Source: an uncultured SAR86 cluster bacterium
GTDB taxonomy: Bacteria > Pseudomonadota > Gammaproteobacteria > Magnimaribacterales > D2472
Direction of reading: 5' to 3'
NCBI GenBank assembly: GCA_902596165.1
Contig: CACJSU010000007.1
Coordinates: 1 to 64,000 of the forward strand
Length of the DNA: 64,000 nt
In this document: positions 63,823 to 64,000 of the stretch, piece by piece
Position numbering within the stretch: the stretch's first letter is position 1
Layout: every line of letters begins with the position of its first letter
Notes under the pieces: generated by a model
Database searches by the model: none
What the model was told of the DNA's origin: nothing
The model's input: the letters and a program-made list of their open reading frames with translations, nothing else
Made by a program: the position numbers and the translations under genes

Positions 63823-64000
63823 TTTCAATTCTCCTAATAAGCTCGCCAGCTAGAGCCAAATATGCTTTAGCGCCAAAAGATGACGGCATATATTGTATTG
63901 CTGAGGTTCCATGACTCGGCGCTTCTGCTAATTTAACATTTCTTGGTATTAGGGTGTTAAAAACCAGGGCTGGAAAGTGTTTTTCTAGTTCTTCAGAAAC
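63812..64000 (-). CDS. parA: Chromosome partitioning ATPase ParA (3' end only)
   Basis: Last 62 codons of a gene running off the window's right edge. The peptide contains FNTLIPRNVKLAEAPSHGTSAIQY and FGAKAYLALAGELIRRIE, diagnostic for the C-terminus of Soj/ParA. It overlaps parB by 11 bases. Missing sequence: the Walker A and most of the ATPase domain. Confidence 0.93.
   Translation of the reverse strand, partial: VSEELEKHFPALVFNTLIPRNVKLAEAPSHGTSAIQYMPSSFGAKAYLALAGELIRRIESGR

Noticed and set aside
62980-64000. parS site near parAB
   Set aside because: No copy of the canonical parS palindrome was recognised in this stretch.

Overview
The window is A+T-rich, gene-dense bacterial chromosome with no tRNA, rRNA, CRISPR array or insertion sequence. 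Gene content points to a marine gammaproteobacterium with a streamlined genome: EF-P, ArgS, YggS-ProC-YggT, MetXW, an RpoH with the QRKLFFNLR box, CysQ next to a YrfG-type nucleotidase, and the order parA-parB-atpIBEFHAGDC-glmU-glmS. A SAR86-like lineage is my best guess, inferred from gene content and compactness only. Neighbouring genes overlap or nearly touch, convergent genes overlap at their 3' ends, and no gap of 300 bases lacks a gene. TTG starts are frequent (argS, rdgB, hemW, glmU), and two genes appear to start at ATT (trmB) and CTG (a sulfotransferase).

Layout. 1-8.2 kb (+): efp, argS, a SPOR protein, yggS, proC, yggT, metX, metW, rdgB, hemW. 8.2-13.3 kb: trmB, rpoH and cysQ (-), a YrfG-type nucleotidase (+), then two exported phosphatases (-). 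13.3-22.8 kb: a dienoyl-CoA isomerase-like crotonase, yaaA, TRAP permease genes dctQM (+), and a tightly coupled - strand run uvrD-dctP-lipB-lipA that carries the matching 2-oxoacid-type TRAP binding protein, then a HexR/RpiR regulator. 22.8-25 kb: a prolyl-4-hydroxylase-like oxygenase divergent from a GT60-type GlcNAc transferase and a MazG-like protein. 25-31.4 kb: catabolic, lipid and membrane genes. 31.4-45.3 kb (-): pssA-psd, an atypical Nramp, methyltransferases, a sterol-desaturase-family protein, a betaine-homocysteine-methyltransferase-like gene behind a SAM-II/SAM-V-like riboswitch, an MsrA-thioredoxin-MsrB fusion, a Met/His-rich barrel with PepSY and MerC proteins, and gloB behind a 14-codon cysteine-rich ORF with a stem-loop.

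45.4-48 kb (+): an operon of small membrane proteins and an Xre-type regulator, led by an 11-bp inverted repeat, then microproteins and an HXXEE protein. 48-53 kb (-): a homocysteine methyltransferase, DoxX and GFA genes, then an array of small genes separated by palindromic repeats that resemble the last codons and 3' flank of glmS. Within the array is a G+C-rich insert with two sulfotransferases. 53-64 kb (-): glmS, glmU, the complete ATP synthase operon with a good sigma-70-type promoter, parB and the 3' end of parA, an arrangement typical of the chromosome-origin region.

Most interesting to follow up: the glmS-tail cassette array (49644-53017), the Cys-rich leader ORF before gloB (45327-45379), the SAM-binding riboswitch candidate (39076-39127), and the hydroxylase/GlcNAc-transferase pair (22816-24500), whose families act in sequence on hydroxyproline in eukaryotic Skp1.
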